Below are positions 48,711 through 61,147 of a stretch of DNA of 64,000 bases, in pieces. The DNA comes from Cryptomeria japonica (taxonomy: Eukaryota; Streptophyta; Pinopsida; Cupressales; Cupressaceae): assembly GCF_030272615.1 (NCBI RefSeq), contig NC_081410.1, forward strand, positions 140,160,849 to 140,224,848, given 5' to 3'. How positions within the stretch are numbered: the stretch's first letter is position 1; every line of letters starts with the position of its first letter. The position numbers and the translations under genes are program-made. Below the pieces are notes generated by a model, which did no database searches, had not been told where the DNA came from, and saw nothing but the letters and a program-made list of their open reading frames with translations.

Positions 48711-48728
48711 TGGCGCCGCTGCCAGGGA
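48711..48728 (+). promoter_or_regulatory. Element E primer-binding site
   Basis: TGGCGCCGCTGCCAGGGA three bases after the LTR. It is close to the TGGCGCCGTTGCC site typical of Athila/Tat Gypsy elements (tRNA-Asp type), with a few differences. Confidence 0.88.
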
Positions 48729-48857
48729 GAGGTATTAAAGGCATGAAGCCATAGTAAGTTAAGATAGGAACAATGCGCCTTAGTGAAAGCTTGAACAATT
48801 GTCGACCTTGCTTGAGCTAGTACCTTAGGTTTGCATTGTAGTAATTCATCTAGGTGC

Positions 48858-50636
48858 ATGAATAGAGCTAGCGATAGTAAAGGTAGATTTGTTAAGAAGC
48901 AAGAGTCAACTTCAGAAAAATTAAAAAGTAAGTCCAAACTTTTGAGTCCTCAAACATCTTTCAAAGGGAAACAAATACAAAAAGAGAACTCGCAATAAGA
49001 AATACAACCAAAAGGGGAAGTCAAAGACAATAAAGAAGTTGATGGTCCATTGAAAGACACATCTAGTGAACCCGATCTAGAAAAATGTGCCATTGAGTCT
49101 ACTCTTGTAGAGGCTCTAGTGGAGAAATCTCTAGAGTCCTTAGAGGAAGCATATCAAAGGGTTGCCAAATAGTTCAATGAGTCCTAGGACTTAAGAGCAG
49201 GTTCATCTTTGGTAAATAACAAGCCAACTATAGTTGTTTATACTCCTTGGGCAATAGACATCATGGGTGATGCTAATAGTAATGAGGAAAACTTGGGTGG
49301 ACACTTGAGAGGTCAAAACCAAGATAATAATAATGAAAGGGCATTAGTAAACAATGAACCTATTGCTTTCGAGTTCCCCATTGAACACTCAGATGAGGAC
49401 ACCCCCATGAAAAACATTCCTCATTCTGCATTACCTATTTTCCGTGGTTTATCTATTGAAGATCCTGATATATTTTTGTTTGAATTTGAAGTCCTATGTA
49501 ACAGCTATGATTATAGGCATGATGCTCAAAAGCTTAAACTATTTCCATCTGCACTCAAGGATGCAGTATTGCGATGGTTTATGAGCCTACAAAACATCCA
49601 AACTTGGGATGAGATGAAACAGTTGTTTATGGACAAATATCAAGATTACTGCAAAACCAAAGACATGTGGGATGAAGTCTTTGGCATGAACCAAAAGGAG
49701 GATGAATCTATGGAAGATTACCTGGAATGTTTCATATTCAATCTTCAACGATCAAGACAGCCAGGACTCACTCCTGACACTACTAAAATGTTATTTCTTA
49801 GAGGAATAAGGGATGAGACTATGGATGCTTTAAATTTAATGGGTAAAGGAAATATTTCAAAATTGAGTTTTGATGATATTATTGAAATTTGCAGGAATTA
49901 CTCCAGGTCTCAACGTCCCCTAAGGAGTCACTCCAGTAGGTTGCCTACTTCAGGAGGAGTATTAGGTATTTCAAAACACGAAATAGGTAATCTACTTGAG
50001 GATCTTAAAACCAATTTATTAAATCATATGGGAAAATAGATAGACACTTTGTATACCCGCAGGAAACAGGAAGAAACAGAAAAGGCTTTAGCAGTATATT
50101 GTCCTACATGCCATAAAAAGCATGGTCCTGAGGATTGTCCGTATAATAGAATGAATATTTCATCCCTAGAGGAGGCAAGTAAGCATTCTACCTTAAGACC
50201 TCTTCCAGAAGGACTAGCTAGTATGGAATATGCTAAGGAACATGTATATTTTATGGCCCCACGATGTCCTTTTCCGCCAAGAGAAATGCAGCCAGGTTTC
50301 CCTAATGAGTATTTTCCTAGTCAAAGTCAAACCTTTCCCAATTCCAATACATGGTATGGGGGCTGGCAACAACCTTCATCCTATCCTCAGTGGTCCCAAA
50401 ATTACCAGTTCGGAACACAACCATGGCAACAGGCATGGAGGCCGCATGCGCCACCACCTACATCATATCCACAACCATACCCCCAACCCTATCCACCTCA
50501 AACTCAATTTCCACCTCCACCTTTAATAAATCCTTATCAACAACCACAACAATTACTTCCACCTATTCCATCATCCTCCTCTAATCTGCTACCTAACCCA
50601 CCACAACCACCAAAGCCAACATCAATGCCCACTTAA
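48858..50636 (+). pseudogene. Element E gag
   Basis: One frame from ATG 48858 with four TAG/TAA stops. The N-terminus is a Lys/Glu-rich extension. The gag core (about 49400-49900) contains LPIFRGLSIEDPDIFLFEF, LKLFPSALKDAVLRWF and LFMDKYQDYCKT, as in Athila/Tat-type gag proteins. A zinc-knuckle variant, CPTCHKKHGPEDC (CX2CX3HX4C), lies at about 50101-50139. After it comes a Pro/Gln/Tyr-rich region to 50636. A change to the next frame follows at about 50637-50705, joining pol. Whether that shift was native or is a mutation cannot be told. It forms the particle and packages RNA in a working element. Confidence 0.88.
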
Positions 50637-50704
50637 CCAAATCCCAATCCTAATAATAAGCCATCCCAACCCATGTATAATAATGAGGTGGCAGGTTTCC
50701 ACTT

Positions 50705-53700
50705 ATTTGGTTAATACAATAGAATTGGAAGGAGTACAATTGAGGTCGGGAAAAGTCCTCCAAGGTCCCACAATCACAAAAATAAATGAAGAACTTGAAG
50801 TGGAGTCCAAAAAAGAACCTCCATTTCCTAACTAGTTGCTTTCTAAACCTGTACAAAAGGAACCTACGCAAATTGAATTCGATCTCATTAATGAACTCCA
50901 TAATGTTAACATTAAGATTCCTTTGTTGCAGGCTATCAAGGATATTCCGATGTATAATAAAACAGTTTGCGAGTTATGTACACGAAGGCAAAAGAAGAAA
51001 GAAGATCTAAAAACTGTTCAAGTTATTGGGCAATTGGCGGATCTTATGCTTGGCAATTTGACAATTCCCAAATATGCAGATCTTGGAAGCCCAGTAATCC
51101 AGGTAAGCATTGGTAAGATTACTATTCCTAATACACTTGTGGATTTGGGTGCTACAATTAATGTAATGACTAACGAGACCAAAACAAAATTATCTCTTGA
51201 AGGACTTAGGCCCACACCTATAGTTCTCTAGATGGCTGATCGTTCACTGGTCAAGCCTGAAGGGGTTATTGAAGATGTGGTCCTTTCTATTGATTCATGG
51301 GATTTTCCAACTGACTTTATGATCTTGCAGCCAAAAGTTAAGCTGGGGGAATATCCCTTAATCTTAGGATGACCTTGGCTAGCTGCTGCTAATGCTTTTA
51401 TCAATTGTCGGTCAGTTAATATGGTTATCTCTAATGGAGAACAAACTAAGCAAATAACACTATATCCACCTGCTCAACCCCTTCTAGAAATGGAAGATCC
51501 TACTTGGATTGATAGTGACTTGGAAGATTCCTTACCAGTCCTAACTATTGAACAAGCATATGATTTTGAAGAACCCACAGAGGATAACCTTCTTGTTAAT
51601 TTTCTTCAAAATAGGTATGGGTCAAATGACATTTTGGACAACTTGGTTCTTCCTTTGCAAATAACTACTAGTTGTCCTTTTGGCAGTTTCCCTCTAGTAG
51701 GTGGTTCCCAGTTTATTCATCACTTTTTCATATTACACCAGTTGTTGCCTCATTAGTGTTTGTATAGTCCATTACTATCTTTAGAAAGTCATGATTCATC
51801 ACAAGTGTTAGCTCTAGATTCCCCTATACAGTCGCAACCTATGGAGATTTTACTAGGTCGCACCCTTAATATTAATCCACAGTTAAGCCCATAATAGATT
51901 AAGGACCTTATTACCATGCTTAGGGGAAATAAAGCCGCATTTTCTTGGGAGTACCAAGATATGCATGGTATCCATCCTGACACTTGCACACATCACATTT
52001 ACATTGAAGAAGGGAGTCATCCTTTCAGACAGCCACAACGAAGACTTAACCCTATTTTGCGGGACATAGTCAAGGAGGAGCTACAGAAATTGTTAAATGT
52101 TGGTTTCATCTATCCTATTTTGGATAGCAGGTGGGTATCTCCTCTAGTAGTGGTACCAAAGAAAAATGGTAAGTGGCGTATTTGTGTTGATTATAGAGCT
52201 TTAAATAAAGCAACTAAAAAGGACCATTTTCCATTACCATTTATTGATCAAGTTTTGGACACTCTTGCAGGGAAACAATTCTTCTCATTCTTGGATGGAT
52301 TTAGTGGATATAATCAGATCCAAATAGCACCTAAAGACTAAGATAAGACCATCTTCACTTGTCCCTGGGGGACATTTGCCTACAATGTGTTGCCATTTGG
52401 ATTATGTAATGCCCCAACTACCTTTTAGCGGGCTGTGCTAAGTATTTTTGCTGACCTTGTGAATGATTGTGTAGAAGTTTATATGGATGACATTACAGTT
52501 CACGACAATACTTATGAAGAGGAAAAAGTAAACTTAGCAAAAGTTCTTAAAAGATGTATAGATACTAATCTATCTTTAAGTCATGAAAAGTGTCACATCC
52601 TTATGACTGAGGGCATTGTGTTAGGACATTTCATTTCTTCCAAAGGCATTCAAGTTGATCCTAAAAAGGTCCAGATAATTCAGGACCTACCTACACCATC
52701 CAATACAAAAGATGTTAGGAGCTTTCTTGGCCATGTTGGGTATTACTGACAATTTATTCAAAATTTTAGCAAGATTGCCTCTCCTTTGTTTTCTCTTTTA
52801 GCTAAAGATGTTGTCTTTTCTTGGATGCCTGAGTGTCAGGAGGCTTTCAAGACTATTAAAACCAAGCTTGTGACCACCCCAGTCCTTAGAGGTCCAAATT
52901 GGGAATTGCCATTCCACATCCATACCGATGCCTCTGACTCTTCTATGGGCGCAACGCTTGGACAAAAAGAAGACAATCTCTTTTATTCTATTTACTACGT
53001 CAGCAAGAATTTCACCGGTGCAGAGGTAAATTATATGGTAACTGAAAAGGAATTTTTAGTTGTTGTTTATGCTATTAATAAATTTCATCATTATATTACT
53101 GGATATAAAGTGTTTGTTCACATAGACCACTCGGCAATTCGCTTTCTAATGAATAAGCCAGTAGTCACTGGCAGAGTCATTAGGTGGTTGCTTTTATTAC
53201 AAGAATTTGATGTCACTATACTTGATAAGCCTGGCCAAGAAAATGTGGTTGCAGATTTCCTATCCAAGTTGCAGCTTCCGAACAATGAACCAACTCTATT
53301 TGATGACACCTTTCCAGATTAAGACCTCTTTGCTATCTTCGCAAAAAGTCCCTGGTTTGCTGATATTGCCAACTACTTGGTCACATGAAAGTTTCCTCCT
53401 CACTTCTCACCTCATGAACGTCGGAAGTTGGTGGGCCTTAGTGGATAGTATACTTGGATTAATGGTCTCCTCTTTCACACCGACATTGACAACATCATGC
53501 GCAAATGTGTACCTAAGGAGGATGTCTTTGACATTCTTCGAGCTTGTCATACTGAACCATGTGGAGGACACTTTGCTACTCAGAGAACCGCTTAGAATAT
53601 TCTCACTGCTGGGTATTATTGGCCTACAATTCATAAGGATTGTAAGCGGTATGTTCATCATTGTGATCAGTGCCAGCAGATGGGTCATCCTACACACTCT

Positions 53701-54671
53701 GATGAGATGTCGTTACACCCTCAACTATCTCTGGAACCCTTCGAGAAGTGGGGCCTTGATTTCATAGGTCCTATCAATCCACCTTCTCAGAACAAAGAAT
53801 ATATTCTTGTTTGCACATATTATGTCACCAAATGGGTTGAAGTCATTGCACTCAAACATGCATGAGACACTAAAGTGGTTGGCTTTCTATATTCAGAAAT
53901 TCTCACTCGCTTTGGTGTTCCTCGAGAAATCACTACAGATCAAGGACCCTAGTTTACTTCAGAACTTATTGCTGCTCTAGTCAAAGAATATGAGATCCAT
54001 CACCGGAAGTCCACTCCTTACCATCCCCAAGCTAATGGATAAGTTGAGGTCACCAACAGAGAGCTTGAGAACATTCTTACCAAGACGGTTGCTCTTCATA
54101 AGTGTGATTGGGCCATGCAGCTTCCTGAGGTTGTATGGGCCTACCACATGACATGGAAGACCACTACAGGTCTGACCCCTTATGAACTCGTTTATGGTAA
54201 GAAGGTAGTTCTTTCGATCGAGTTTGAGATTAAGACTCTGCGGACTGCATTGCAACTTGACTCAAGTCTCTTTGATGCCCAGAAGGACTACATTGCCCAA
54301 CTACACTCTTTAGATGAGCTCCGTCAGGATGCGCTCTTTCACACAGAGGTCATCCAGAAGTAGCGGGCTCTGTGGCATGATCGACATATTCGCCAACAAT
54401 CCTTTCAACCTGGGGATTGGGCACTCTTTTATGACTCTCGATTTCAAGATTTCAAAGGCAAGTTTCATACAAGATGGCTGTGACCTTATGAAGTTGAGCA
54501 TGTATATGATAATGGTGCTATTCAACTCTGCACTGTGGATTCTGAACAGCGCAAGCTCCTCGTTAATGGTCACCGCTTGAAGTTGTATCAAAAACCTCTT
54601 TCAAAGGAAGCCATCTTTCTTGATGTGGCTAAGGAACTCACTATGGTTCCCTTTGGCCTCCTTCAAAATTG
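50705..54671 (+). pseudogene. Element E pol: protease, RT, RNase H, integrase
   Basis: One continuous frame with about ten stops. Protease: TLVDLGATINVM (about 51134). RT: SPLVVVPKKNGKWRICVDYR (about 52140), FLDGFSGYNQI, LPFGLCNAPTTF and YMDD (about 52480). RNase H: HIHTDASDSSMGATLGQ (about 52918), then TEKEF and a DKPGQENVVADFLSKL region. Integrase: HHCC zinc finger (about 53550-53680), GLDFIGP (about 53754), TDQGP (about 53936), and the acidic residue in ANG-VEVTNRELENI (about 54040). A WLxPYEVEHVYDNGAIQL segment (about 54475) is GPY/F-like. There is no chromodomain. Stops are at expected Gln or Trp positions, for instance the first residue of QFTS and the Q in NGQVEV. Confidence 0.92.
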
Positions 54672-55583
54672 AGAAAAAAAAAAAAAAAGATCCAATAGTG
54701 AAAACCTATGGGCGCTATTGGCCAGTTGGCAGCTGAAAATCGGCTTCCCGGCAGCTGTCCACTGCTAAATAATCTTAGGCGTGAAAATCGGTTTTCCAAC
54801 ACCCCTAGGTGGCGATAGACTGAAAATCGGGTCTCCAGCGGTTTATTGTCGAAACACACAAATAAATAAATAAATAAATAAAAATAAAAATACAAATGTC
54901 TGCTCAGACTTGGACTCCTACGCCTTCTTGTCATTTTTTGGCCAGGAACGTCCTCTCTTCTTCCTCTCATTTTTCTGGCAGGAAGTCCTTCTTGCCCCAT
55001 CCACGTCTGTGCCACACTGGCCTAGTGTCTTCCTTGGGCATGTTTCCCATCCTCCACGTGCTGGGTCGTGCCTCTCTTTATTTCACCTGCGGATGCAATC
55101 TTTCTTTATGATTTGTGGCTACTTGATCTCGTGTGACGTCCGATCTACTGGCTCCACTTCAGCTTCCGGTCACATCCTCCGTACTTGGCGCTCCTTGCCA
55201 TCTCTTGTCATCAATGGATTCAGTATTCAGTAATGGTTTTGTTTTGTTTTTCCTTCATTTATTTATTTAATTTCCTATTTTATTTTCCTCTACCCTATGG
55301 TGACATGCCCCGTGGACGGGTCTACTGCTTAGCTAGGGGGACGCTATGTTGTCTATGTGTCTCGATCATCATAATCTCTCCGTCATCCCTTAAAAGCCTT
55401 TCCTTGTCATCATTGCCTTGTCTGTCTTATCTTACCCTCATGATTGTAACTTTCCGTCACTATTTCTCACACAGTGGTTTTGGTAAAGTTTTGAAAACAA
55501 CTCTGTTACAGCCCCATCACCATTTCCCTACATAGTTAGTGGTTTGGGCGAAGGTGGTTTCCACAGGACTCTATGTTACAATC
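54672..55583 (+). other. Element E spacer between pol and ORF3
   Basis: Non-coding. It holds a poly(A) tract (about 54674), three copies of TGAAAATCGG with flanking pyrimidine words (about 54735, 54782, 54822), and an (AAAT)n-like tract (54859-54890). GC content is higher than the surroundings. It could contain a splice acceptor for a subgenomic ORF3 RNA, as proposed for env-like ORFs in this group; I cannot show one. Confidence 0.6.
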
Positions 55584-57580
55584 ATGGTAGGAGAACGACG
55601 TCCTCGGTATGAGCCTTCGATGATGGATGAATTAAGGGACCTGAAAAATGCAGAGGCGTATAAGGTCTTTAAGAAAGCTAGATGGGATGTGTATTTTAAA
55701 TGGCTACGGGGTTATGATGAATACACTGCTCTCGAGAATTCACAGAAAATTTTTCCAAAGGCTGAGCCATTGTCCGTGGGTTAACTATTTCTGTCATAGT
55801 GGATTCTATAGCCGAAATTTCAGGGTTACCCATCAGTGGTGAAAATTATTTTCCTGAAATCTCAAAGAAAGTAGTGGCTCTTAAGCTGCTTCGGAAAAGG
55901 TTTTTAGACAGAGGGGAATCCATTGTCGTTGTCTTAGGCCAGGGCACTAAATTGCTTTTGCTTCCAGCTCATTGGAAACATGTGGCCAAATTCATCATCC
56001 AGTATATCACATGCGAAGGCAGGTATGTTTATGTGTATGCCCACCATTTCAGCTTACTGTTACATTTGCGGAGAGGAATGCTTGTTAATGTTCCCTATTT
56101 TCTTTACTCATCTCTGCAACGTATGGGTCAAAATGTTCAAGAAGGTCATGGTCATGCCCTAGTACATCATGGGCTCATCAGGTTACTAATTATTAGGGAA
56201 TTACAAAAACTCTCTCCCCCTGGGAATTGGGACTCTTTTGTTAGTTATGATTCAGACTAGGAACCTTCTGGTAGGGAAAATTCTGTTGAAGAACAGAGGG
56301 GTGATAGCTCTATGAATGAAGAAGAAATTAGTCCTATGAGTAAGGAGGAATATAGTCCTATTGAGGAAGAACATACTTCCGAGAATGAGGAAGAACAAGT
56401 AGAGCCAGAACAAAACACTAGTGTTTCCCCTAGTGTTTCAAAACGAAGGGTCTCTGAAAAATGTGCCAAGCATTCTTCTGAAAAATGGGCTAAGAAATAC
56501 TCTGAGACTGTTAGTACACCATGCCCCTATCAAACTCATAGCTCAGCTGGTAAGCCTAAGGCGGCTTCTGAAAAATCCTCTGGCTCTGGTCACAAGAGGA
56601 AGCTGACCTTGGAGAATCAAGATGATTCCTCTAGTCCTCGCAGTGACATGAATGAAGCTCTGCAATCAGAGCCTAAAAATCGGCTCCAGAATCTGGCTCA
56701 TATAGCCTCCACTCATGAGGATTTGCAGGTTTTGTTAGAAGTAATTAAGAAATAGGGTAAGATGCAACGAGAATTGAGACACAGCAATCGACAACGGAAA
56801 AAGGAGAAACAATCTAAACAGTCTGAACCCCTTAGTCCTGCTCTGGTAGATACCCAAGAAGGAGAAATTCCTCCTGATGGTGGTGAAGACATATTTAGTG
56901 AAAATTTGTTTGAAGAAAATGTGATCAATGAACCCATGGGGGAAGAAACAATTCCTGGAGATACTGGAATTAATGCATCCACAGAAGGGTGTACTGAAAT
57001 ACTTATGGAAAATCCAATAAATAATGATAATCCTTTACTAATTAAACCCTTGTCCATAAGCAAGGACCAAGGAAATTCAAGTGATACCGGAGGACAAGAA
57101 GGGTTAACTGAAGAACAAGAAGAAAATGTTCACCAAATCATACAGAGTGTACAGAAAGATCCTAGTCATGAGAAATTTGATCACTAAGATTTGCAGGATT
57201 CAACTAATGTTACTCTCATGACCTATGTTGACAAGCACACAGATAAAGAGGGACTGTTGATGAAACAAAGAGAAGAGATTTGGGCATTAAGGGATTCTAT
57301 TGCTCAGCTAAAAATAGAGAATCAGTCACTTTAGAAACAACTACAGGATGCACAAGCTTTTGTTAAATTACAGGCAGAAGAGTTGAATAAACTCAAGGTA
57401 GAGGCAAAACAAACGGTTGCTACTTCGGAACCTTGTCTGACGGTCAAAGAACATGAAAAGCTTGTAAAGGAACTGAAACAACATTGGGTTTAGGAGATTA
57501 CCAGCAATCTACAAAAACTACTTCCTTCATCTGGTGTATTTATATTCTTTCTTTTGCATGAGGACATGCAAAACCCTCAG
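55584..57580 (+). pseudogene. Element E ORF3: accessory protein homologous to LINE1 ORF3
   Basis: ATG 55584 (MVGERRPRYEPSMMDELRD) opens the frame. A frameshift near 55790 moves to the frame that continues to about 57580 with several TAG/TAA stops. The signature SIAEISGLPISGE lies at about 55804-55842. The second block (55958-56210) has AHWKHVAKF, GRYVYVYAHHFSLLLHLRRG and HHGLIRLL, matching LINE1 ORF3 at 11247-11510. The rest is a Glu/Ser-rich acidic tail (56270-56420), a Lys-rich part, and a coiled-coil C-terminus (57240-57480). It lies in the position of the env-like ORF of Athila, but no signal peptide or membrane segment is evident. I infer a cytoplasmic or nuclear accessory role; function unknown. 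Confidence 0.77.
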
Positions 57581-57590
57581 CTGGGGGGAA
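57581..57590 (+). promoter_or_regulatory. Element E polypurine tract
   Basis: CTGGGGGGAA immediately before the 3' LTR. Confidence 0.85.
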
Positions 57591-59002
57591 TGATGAGGCT
57601 AAGATGTGTTATTTCTTTTACCCTTAATTTGCCACTATTTGTCATTCCTATGGTATCCATGTCATTCCTATCACCATTTGGTAAGGAAGGAAAGAGGGAA
57701 TTCAATAAATATGAAAGAAAAGTCAAAACCAAAATTATGAGCGAAAACCATGGTTATTTACTGACTCAATTATTTAATTGCCATAACAGGGGATCTATAG
57801 GTGGACAGGTACTTGGAAGAAAGGATTGCTTGGTGCATGGATCATGTGAATGAGAGAACGACATGAAAGTGATGTATTTTTGATAGATAGTTTCAGTATA
57901 ATCTTGAAATGGCATAGACTTGTTGAAGTTGTTATATTGTTTTGATTCGATGGCCTGCGGCCCTAGATTAGTTGATGGCTATCATTTTGTTTTGTATAAA
58001 ACAAGTTTCATGGTTACAATCCTATAATTAGTTAGAGACAATATTAGTAAGCAGTGTTATATAAATATGTATAGGATTGTTCAAAAGGATAACCAGTTAA
58101 TATATGAAAAACATTACTGTTCCAATTATTCTCTGATTGTGAATGCATGGTTTGAAGTAACAAGCGTTGATAGTTTCAGCACTTGGTGATCGAGAAGGTA
58201 GGCCCCCCTTACTCGCGTTATCAGGTGACTTCATTATAAGTGTGAAGTGAGTAATTTTATGTTCTATTTGCGTGATTTGTGTTTATTGTTTATAATGATA
58301 ATTGTGTGATTCTGTAAACAGCTTAGTTTAGATTCAACATAGTACTGTTTGAAGGAATTGTGAGTTTGAAGAATATTTAATAATCCACACAGAAGGACAT
58401 CTTTTTGTTCGATTTGTAATTCACAAGTCTAATCAGAAATTGTAGGATAAGGAAAATATCTTAGTTCATAAATCAAGTTATAACCATCTGAACTTATGTT
58501 TGATCTGATTGAATGAGCTGTGATTTAGAATTCTAATACTCGGACAAATACACATTTAAATCAATAGGCTGTTAGTCATAATTTTGGTATTCTTACATAC
58601 TATTCCACTTCCTGTCACTACCATGACAGGAAGAAGAACCATCTTATTTTCACTCCAAGATTGATAAGCAAAACATAGTTGAACATTCTAAGTTGGTGTT
58701 TATAAGGTAGGTGTTTAAGTAAAGAGACTTGATTGAAAGTGTGTGACTTAAGTTTAAATATTTTAAGTGTGAGATTTAATTTGTTAGTGAATGAGCCTTA
58801 GATTTGTTCTTGGAATAAGCGTGTAAATTAGAAATGCATTCATAATCACTTAACATACTATCTTCATCCCTTGAGCAAATAGCCGCTATACCTCTCATCA
58901 GTTTACGAATCCTGGATTGACACTTTTAGGTGTAACTGAGGGTGCTTGCATCAAATTAGTCCTAAGTTAATCCAAAGAATCAGACCACAGTTATACCCTA
59001 CA
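57591..59002 (+). repeat. Element E 3' LTR
   Basis: 1412 bp, partner of 47295-48707, preceded by the purine tract CTGGGGGGAA. Confidence 0.94.
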
Positions 59003-59892
59003 TGTTGCAGATTTGTATTTTGTTTTAGAGCCTCTTGTGATTTATTGTTGCATCATGTTAGGAGGAGTGGGCTTCCTTGTGATGACCGGGGTCATGAGAG
59101 ATAGGCTGGCATGAGGTTCCTTGTAAGGATGGATGAAGTCTAGACCACCAGGGCACATTAGAGTTTTCCATGATTTGTAAACAAGTGATAACATTGATAA
59201 TGAATTAATTGGGATGGGTAATTATAGCTCATTTAAACAAGATAATGAATAGTTTTGAGCCTCATGTCTTAGTCCTAGGGAGGATGTTTTAGGATAAGCA
59301 TGAGAAAGTTGTGAAGATAGTAAGTTAATCTCCCTTGGTCTCTCATAGGTTGAGATGGCTCCACATGTCCACCAGGTTAGTTCCTTGTGTTATTATGTTA
59401 TTATATTATGAGGATGGCATGTGATGACACTCCACTCCTACATGCGTTCCCCCTTCATGATTTATGATTATGCTTATTGGATGCATTTATGTCCTGATGA
59501 GTTTTACGCCTCTGAGAGTTTATTCTTGTGGCTCTGTGTGAGTTCTTGCTTGAGAGTCCTTGTTGGTTAGTCTCTTTGGTTTTGAGTATCAGCCTAGATG
59601 TAGAGTGTGTGTTGGGACCTTGTGTTATGTCCTAGCACGTGGGGTGGTTCCTTTGGTTCCACATGGTCAGGTGGTTGGTGCTTTTAAACCATTGGGTTTT
59701 TCCTATCTTTGGATTCTTCTTGCGTGGATGAGGATGCTTCTTTAGATTGTTCATGGATAATAATTGCAGAAAGAATGTAAATGATGATATGACTTATGTA
59801 AGGGTTGTAAAAGAAGTCATGTATATGAGAAATGACTATGTTGTTCTAGTTATAGTGATAGCTTTTGATTATGGTAGATAATTGTGTAGACG
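59003..59892. other. Sequence right of element E, no gene recognised
   Basis: Begins with the right target duplication tgttg (59003-59007) and continues the sequence interrupted at 47294. It has no coding character. The right limit is where an LTR-like block seems to start. Confidence 0.5.
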
Positions 59893-60319
59893 TATAAAAA
59901 TGACCATATTCCTAAATGAATATTTTATGTTCATTTCTCTATTTGATTAAATCCAATTTGATTAAATTATCCACATTCTTCTATTTAATTAAATAAATTA
60001 TTCAATTTATTTAAATTAAATTCACTATATCCATTTAATGAATAAATCATTTTATTCAATTAAATCCCCCCTATCCACTTTTAATTAAATTCAAATTTAA
60101 TTAAATAGTTATCCCAAATTGAATAAATCAAATTTATTTAATTACAACCAAGTTGAATGAAAATCATTTAATTCAATTAAATCCTATTATCCCTCCATCC
60201 ACTTGCAAAATCCCAAACCCATTCCTAATCCCTTCTAGAATCTTCTAATTACTTCTAATTAACCTAACCCTCCTCTAAATTTTGTCACATCCCTAAGCAA
60301 AGGGAAGTCACTTCTCAAA

Positions 60320-60470
60320 AACCTTAAAGTCTTTGATAACCATTGAAGGTTTTCAACCTTCAACCACTAAAACCCTTAAAGTCTTTGAAAACCATTAAAG
60401 GCTTTCAATCTTCAACCACTTAATCCCCAAAGTCTCCAGTAACCATTAATGGTTAATTCAAACCTTCCCA
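60320..60470 (+). repeat. Tandem repeat, three copies of about 51 bp
   Basis: Units at 60320-60370, 60371-60422 and 60423-about 60470 share CCTTAAAGTCTTTGA, AACCATT(G/A)AAGG and TTCAACCACT. The third copy is more diverged. It lies about 350 bp upstream of the TATA box, in the presumed U3. Confidence 0.8.
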
Positions 60471-60815
60471 CATGGTTAAAACATTTGTTTTGACTCAACC
60501 TCTATCCAACCCAAGGGTCTCATCAGGCCATTAATGCTTTGACCATGATTATCTCTTAATCATTTGCATAAAGGTTTATACTTGGATTAACTCTTAATCC
60601 AGTGGGTAAGCCTAACTTAGACTTGACCCTTAGCCTTTAGATAACCATGAGGTCTTCTCAGGCCTTTAATGCCTCCAACCTCTTCTCTCAACCTAATCCT
60701 ATGTTGACACTTGTCACCATTTCATTGGTGCCAATTGTGCACATGGATCCCCAACTTTCAAACTTGGCCTTTGATTGAACCATTCAATCCTGACCATCCA
60801 TTGCCCTGTTTGTGC

Positions 60816-60823
60816 TATAAATA
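60816..60823 (+). promoter_or_regulatory. TATA box of presumed LTR promoter
   Basis: TATAAATA within gctataaatagagctct, followed about 30 bp downstream by a pyrimidine-rich CTCATTCCTC region. It is a textbook plant TATA context for an LTR U3/R boundary. Confidence 0.6.
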
Positions 60824-61147
60824 GAGCTCTCATTCCTCTATTTTTAACAATCATCTTTCAAATTTGAAGCATTATACTTATGCTCAAATTCTTTCAAACT
60901 TTCATATCATCTTTATGCTCATCATTTAGCCTCTTTTAGATCAGGAATATAGAGTAAATATACATGTTTAGATTACTTTCTTTATCATTTTAGTTCAACC
61001 ATAGACTAAATATAGTATGCTAGGATAGTATTCATACTAATCTTGTCATCTTATCATTTAGTTTATTGCATTTTAGCATCATACATAGCTTACAATACAT
61101 CTCATACTAAAATCTATCAAAGCATCTCTCGTTCTCATATTTGCCAT

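Larger units (their letters stand above)
47295..59002 (+). mobile_element. Element E: Athila-like Gypsy retrotransposon with extra 3' ORF
   Basis: 11.7 kb: 5' LTR 47295-48707, PBS 48711, gag 48858-50636, pol 50705-54671, a 0.9-kb spacer, ORF3 55584-57580, PPT 57581-57590, 3' LTR 57591-59002. The 5-bp target duplication tgttg is perfect. The PBS resembles the tRNA-Asp-type site of Athila/Tat elements. The protease reads DLGA and the polymerase YMDD, with no chromodomain. An env-like ORF after pol is known from Athila; here that position holds a different, LINE1-ORF3-like protein. All ORFs carry stops. Confidence 0.93.

Noticed and set aside
50230-50584. His/Pro- and Thr-rich ORFs inside element E gag
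   Set aside because: Alternative-frame shadows of the Pro/Gln-rich gag region at 50049-50636.
55584-57580. A retroviral-type envelope gene in element E
   Set aside because: The position fits, but no signal peptide, transmembrane segment or envelope-like motif is seen, and the sequence aligns with LINE1 ORF3 instead.
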